A stretch of 64,000 nt of DNA from Miscanthus floridulus (taxonomy: Eukaryota; Streptophyta; Magnoliopsida; Poales; Poaceae). Below, one piece after another: positions 60,155-64,000 of the stretch; positions within the stretch are counted from its first letter, which is position 1; each line of letters begins with the position of its first letter. The notes beneath the pieces are model-generated. The model did no database searches. It was not told the DNA's origin and saw only the letters and a list, made by a program, of their open reading frames with translations. A program made the translations under genes and the position numbers. The stretch is from contig NC_089595.1 in NCBI RefSeq assembly GCF_019320115.1, positions 105,965,611 to 106,029,610 on the forward strand. The letters run 5' to 3'.

Positions 60155-60162
60155 TATAAATT
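60155..60162 (+). promoter_or_regulatory. TATA box of the secreted-peptide gene
   Basis: TATAAATT in a GC-rich setting, 435 bp before the ATG. It is followed by CTCCATCGCCACC-type sequence about 30 bp on, a plausible start site. The predicted leader of about 400 nt then contains a MITE. Confidence 0.6.
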
Positions 60163-60253
60163 GAGCGCGGCGCTCGGCTCCATCGCCACCAGCAAAGCAG
60201 CCAATCATCAAAGCCTGTCTGAGCAACAAAGCAGGTGCCGTGCCGCCGACTAT

Positions 60254-60486
60254 AAGAGCAAGTATAATAGCAGGCTATAAGCCGACTAAATACTGAAGTG
60301 AAGGAGAGAGGGGAGAAGCGGGCTGTAAGCTTACAGCCGGCTTGGACACAAGAATCAAGAAAGTCTGTAAGAGAGACAAGTGGGCCATGTATTAACTGTA
60401 AAGAGCCAACTACTGTATGAATAAGCTAAGAAAAGGCTAAAAAAAAACCTTACAGCCAACAAGCCAGCTGTATTATTAACCTTCCT
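60254..60486. mobile_element. MITE in the predicted 5' leader of the peptide gene
   Basis: Begins AGAGCAAGTATAATAGCAGG and ends CAGCTGTATTATTAACCTT. The ends are imperfect inverted copies, with GGCTATAAGCC and CTTACAGCC words mirrored inside. Boundaries are approximate. Confidence 0.55.
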
Positions 60487-60596
60487 CCAAGCAGTGCAGG
60501 CCGGGCCGAGCGCCACTCTTCCAAGTTCCAACGAGAGCAGAGCAAGCAACGCCGACCGGCCACCACCTCAAGGTCGTCCAATACTACTCCAATCCA

Positions 60597-60920
60597 ATGG
60601 GTTCACTCGGCGGCAGTATCGGCGGGAAGGCGCCCGAGTCGTCGTCGTCGCTGCGGGCCGCGTGGGCGTGCCTTGCCCTGTGCCTGCTCCTGCTGCTGTC
60701 TCGCTGCTCGCCATGCGAGGGCCGCAAGCTGCTGGCGGAGGCCGAAGAGGAAGGCGGCAAGGTGATGTACTTCGAGGGTGGCCTGGTGCTCAGAGTGCCA
60801 CCGCCACCGAGTGTCGTCGGCGGCGGCGAGGAGCCCGCGGCGGTGCCGAGGTGGTTCCCGGCCACCGGCAGGGCGGCGCGGTTGATGCGGTCGGTGCCCA
60901 GTCCTGGCGCCGGGCACTAG
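60597..60920 (+). CDS. Secreted signalling-peptide precursor, PIP/CEP-like, 107 aa
   Basis: A single-exon small secreted protein. Basic start, hydrophobic signal segment at about residues 22-36 (AAWACLALCLLLLLS), then a variable acidic/Pro/Gly-rich propeptide. The very C-terminus is RSVPSPGAGH followed by stop. The terminal S-x-P-S-x-G-x-G-H pattern is that of PAMP-induced peptides (PIP/PIPL) and is close to CEP (SPGVGH). In these families the last 10-15 residues are cleaved, proline-hydroxylated and sensed by leucine-rich-repeat receptor kinases in defence or root growth. The ATG has purine at -3 (ATCCAATGG). TATA box upstream, MITE in the leader. The exact family is uncertain. Confidence 0.78.
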   Translation: MGSLGGSIGGKAPESSSSLRAAWACLALCLLLLLSRCSPCEGRKLLAEAEEEGGKVMYFEGGLVLRVPPPPSVVGGGEEPAAVPRWFPATGRAARLMRSVPSPGAGH

Positions 60921-61866
60921 CCTCAGTTCACTGCCTGGTGCTCGTTAACCAGTGTGCAGCAGCCGTGCTGGGACTCCGGCGCGATCGATTTCTTTGCTCT
61001 CGCTACTGCTACCTTTACGTTTTTTTTTTCCAGTTCTTGAGATAAAACAAAGCACGACAATGACACATGCATCCAAAATGTTGAAAGAGTCGAATAAGGT
61101 GTACGTGCTTGTGCATGGCCAAGCTGAAAACAGTGTAAAAGTCCATGTCTGTAACTGTAAAAAGTGTAACGCGATGCACTAGATAACGTTGCTACAAAGT
61201 CGTCGTCAAAGCTCCCCTGTCGTGCCAGTTGCGCCGGTCAGGTGTCCGGTAGCGTTGTGCTCGGCACTTGCCATCGCTTCTCTTTGATGTCTCGGCCGCT
61301 CAGCGAGCGAATTTTTTATTTTTTAGCTTTTTTTTTGAAATTTTTTCACAAATATGTCCTTGAGGTAAGATTTAGCTTATATGTCTCGGCATCATTGTTA
61401 CTGACGCCGAGCTTTTGGGCTAGATGTAGACAGAGGCTGGATGTAGACATAGCGATAACATGACAGGCAGCTCGATGTCTTAGACCTTGACGTCGAGCTC
61501 GGCGTCATCGATCTTAGCGTTAAGCTTGGTATCGTAGATCTTTGCGGCGGCGGCGGTGGCACGGGACGAGAGCTTGACTTGGGAGTGCAGCCGGCGTCGC
61601 GCGTGTAAAAGCGTCGTCGTCCCCTGGCCACCGGCCGCGGAGCGCGACGTGCGGGGAGGCCCGTGCCGTGAGGACGGACATGGACATGGATCGGCATCGG
61701 GCATCGGGCATCGGCAGGTGTGGACCGAGAGACGCGGACGCCGCGTGGTTAGGCCGGACGATTGGCGCCTACAGTAGCTTATACTACTACTATTTTTTTT
61801 CTTTATTATCGGGGGCATGTCACGCTGTCGATTGTCCTGCGTTGCTAGGTCCCCTCTAAAATTGCA
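60921..61866. other. 3' flank of the peptide gene; otherwise no gene
   Basis: 60921-61200 is likely 3' UTR. 61480-61780 is GC-rich with overlapping open frames on both strands and a GACATGGACATGGA / GGCATCGGGCATCGG microrepeat near 61676-61712. No recognised family. Confidence 0.4.
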
Positions 61867-62164
61867 GTGGTTGTTCCATCGAATATTTGAACACGTACAT
61901 AGAATATTAAATATAGATTAATTACAAAACTAATTACATAGTTTACGATTAATTTGCGAGACGAATCTTTTAAGCCTAATTAGTTTATGATTTGACAATA
62001 TGATGCTACAGTAAATATGTGCTAATGACAGATTAATTAGGTTTAAAAAATTCATTTCGTGGAGTACTGATAAATTATGTAATTTATTTTTTATTAGTAT
62101 CCGAATACCCTGTATAATATCTTTTCAACACACTTTCTAAATTTTAGTCATCGATCAAACACCA
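61867..62164. mobile_element. MITE with GTGGTTGTTCCATCGA-type ends
   Basis: Left GTGGTTGTTCCATCGA, right the complement of GTGGTGTTTGATCGATGA. The core GAGACGAATCTTTTAAGCC is shared with the MITE at 56286, in opposite orientation. Confidence 0.65.
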
Positions 62165-62747
62165 CCTTAATTCATTTGGCGCCGAGGCAGGCGCGCGGTT
62201 CGTGGCGTCCAATCCAGCGATGCCAGGCCAAATGTGATTGTGATGGGGGAGTAGCTTGCAATTGCAATCGGTCCTCGGTCCTCCCTGCTGTGGCTTTCGG
62301 TCCGGACACCTCATGTCTGCCCGCAAGTACGGAGTACTCATTACTATTAATTACTGGAGTAGTATTTGCTACTGGCCTACTGCTACTGCTAGTCTTCAAC
62401 GGTTGAGGTCTTTAGGGCACGTACAACACGTCTTCTGGTGCCGTCTCCAGCGCGTGAATTTTACGAAAACAACCCCGGTCTCACGAGTCGACGCTCTCCT
62501 CGTCGCCTCACGAGTCGACGGCAAGGGCGCGTGCTCCAAGACGCTCTCAACCGCTGGAGACGCGTTGTACGGGAGGGGCTCCTTGAGTCGACGAGCCCAC
62601 GGATCCAGTGCGGGCGCGTCCGCAGAGGAAGTTGAGGGCGCGCGCAAGAAAGATTCTACGCGCCAAATCTACCCTTCTCTTCACCAGCTTTTGGGGCGAA
62701 AGAGCCCAAGTATGGCATTGGGGCGGCGTCGGTCTTAGAGCGGAAGA

Positions 62748-63116
62748 GCCCGGGCACGCCGGCGGCGGGGAGCGGCTGCATTGGGTGCGGTGGGAGCAAC
62801 ATGACCTGTGCGTGATCGACTTCACTGCGGAGGAGCAGGTATGGGGCGTATGGCTTATGCACCTTGTTGTTTAATTATTGTATTAGAATGCTTAGATGCA
62901 GTACGGCGAAGATGCAAATTGCATCATATCTGCATTATTGTTAATTATTACTATTTGGTTGTTCAGCGAGATTATGTGCAGTGCTACTTGGATACCTTGT
63001 TCATCAGGGTGCTATCCGTTCTGAAATCGGAAGAGCTACCTGCTCAAATACAAAGTAGAGAGTTGTATAAGAAGCTGGATGTTCAGACTACAAGCAGATT
63101 TGAAGTGGCTGCATAG
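62748..63116 (+). CDS. Possible 3' exons of an unrecognised gene
   Basis: An open segment ending at about 62838 (RLHWVRWEQHDLCVIDFTAE then GAGCAG) is followed by GTATGG. After a short AT-rich intron, GTTCAG precedes a second open segment at about 62968-63116 (RDYVQCYLDTLFIRVLSVLK ... TTSRFEVAA, stop TAG). Splice sites and codon sense look reasonable. I recognise no family and cannot find a 5' exon with confidence; it may be a gene fragment. Confidence 0.35.
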
Positions 63117-63227
63117 GGGTATCTGTTGATGTGCTATTTGCCTTGGCTTTCTGTACCATTCAGATTTATTGTGAGAGAATTGTTTTGATGACTGAATGTT
63201 GCAATGTAGACATGAAGCACGAAAAGC

Positions 63228-63417
63228 GGCGGATCCAGGAAATATTTTAGGGGGATTGAACAACACTGTTACTCGATCTTAAGTCTCAACCCCTATACTA
63301 TAGAACTTTGCCTAAAAATTCATAGGGACTCTACAGTAATTTGCACTGATTCGGTTTGGGTAGGGGGGGCTTGAGCCCCCCCCCCCCCCCCCCACACCCC
63401 CCACCGCTGGATCCGCC
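63228..63417. mobile_element. MITE with GGATCC-containing ends and a long C run
   Basis: Ends GGCGGATCCAGG and its counterpart GCTGGATCCGCCCCTG. Near its right end, G7 and C-run blocks (about 22 C at 63379-63400) form a potential G/C hairpin around GGGGCTTGAGCCCC. Confidence 0.6.
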
Positions 63418-64000
63418 CCTGAGCACGAATGCTGCTAGTGAATAGACTCTCAAGGACTCGGAAGTCTTCTGAACCGTCAGCAATGTTTTCCTTTTTCAGT
63501 TATCCTGTTTTCAGTTCTGAATTTTAGACTCTCGAAAGCAGCCCTGTTCTTTGGTTTGGAATTGGAAGGTGTCTTCCTGTTTTCAGATATATATCTTCCT
63601 GTTATCTCCTAGTTATCTGAATGTTATCTACTAGTTACATGAATACTTCCCAGTTAAATTTCTTCCCGGGTAAGAAAATTAGACAAAAGACGTCGCAACT
63701 ATATATAACATAATTATATATTGATGGTTTATAAAAAATATTGTAATCATGTTGCTCTTATTTATCCTTGATACATTTTCTATCAAATAGTCACACAATG
63801 GTGTACAAAAAATTATTTATAGTTGATCCTAGCTATATGCAAAGCATTAAACAGATTAGAGACGGACTCTCGTCTATGGGTTGTATGGCCTATCTTTATA
63901 TCTATGTGTATGATAGATTCGAGACGCTTAGAGACGGAACCCGTCCGTAGGTTGTACATGCCCTTAGGCTATATACCGAGACTGGCTGTGTCGTTGGCTG
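63418..64000. other. No supported gene
   Basis: AT-rich. A repeated GAGACGGA(C/A)(T/C)C(T/C)CGTC motif near 63860 and 63932 hints at another MITE whose other end may lie beyond the window. Confidence 0.4.

Noticed and set aside
63379..63400. Run of about 22 C as a functional G-quadruplex site
   Set aside because: Homopolymer at a MITE end; length is prone to sequencing error and no regulatory context is visible.

Overview
This is a nuclear window from a grass, most likely a panicoid one (the maize, sorghum and sugarcane side of the family). The evidence is GT-AG introns in plant genes, very dense nested transposons, Sirevirus-type Copia retrotransposons, a CACTA element whose ends are packed with TTTGCCTAGTG words, and many small MITEs. 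I see no bacterial, organellar, rRNA, tRNA or CRISPR signal. The species cannot be fixed from the sequence alone.

Layout. (1) 1-12068 is dominated by a near-perfect direct duplication: 1-4349 recurs at 7721-12068, and I noticed only a 12A/11A difference. Between the copies lies the one intact multi-exon gene, a chloroplast DnaJ-ferredoxin protein (minus strand, nine exons, 4696-7489). (2) Both duplicate copies carry the 3' exons of an ALA-interacting-subunit (CDC50/LEM3) gene. In the right copy the remaining exons resume at 21933-22737. The gene is therefore split by about 10.5 kb of insertions and carries two frameshifts. (3) The insertions are a Sirevirus-like LTR (11723-20455), itself hit by a 6.9-kb non-autonomous CACTA element (12044-18908, 3-bp TSD TTG), and LINE-like debris. 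The CACTA element contains a 767-bp near-perfect hairpin, an array of CCGGTACTACCGGT words and relics of its protein genes. (4) 23280-24446 is a hAT-family (DUF4371-type) transposase pseudogene. (5) 25.8-54.6 kb is a Russian doll. A Gypsy-type LTR (D) is interrupted by Sirevirus A (26501-51177, TSD GCAAC). A is interrupted by the younger Sirevirus B (35006-46403, TSD GAAGT), which has gag and a third ORF but no pol. (6) 54.6-64 kb is lower-copy DNA. It holds a choline/ethanolamine-kinase fragment, several MITEs and one small secreted-peptide gene of the PIP/CEP type with its own TATA box.

How it fits together. Only two genes look functional, the DnaJ-ferredoxin gene and the peptide gene. The rest records successive insertions whose order can be read from target-site duplications. 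The most unusual signal is a set of short inverted-repeat 'words' (four different sequences, one architecture) clustered in the LTRs and internal DNA of A, B and C and in the CACTA element. In B one paired module lies in frame inside gag. Sirevirus LTR palindromes are known from maize work; the internal, in-coding and cross-class occurrences deserve a second look.
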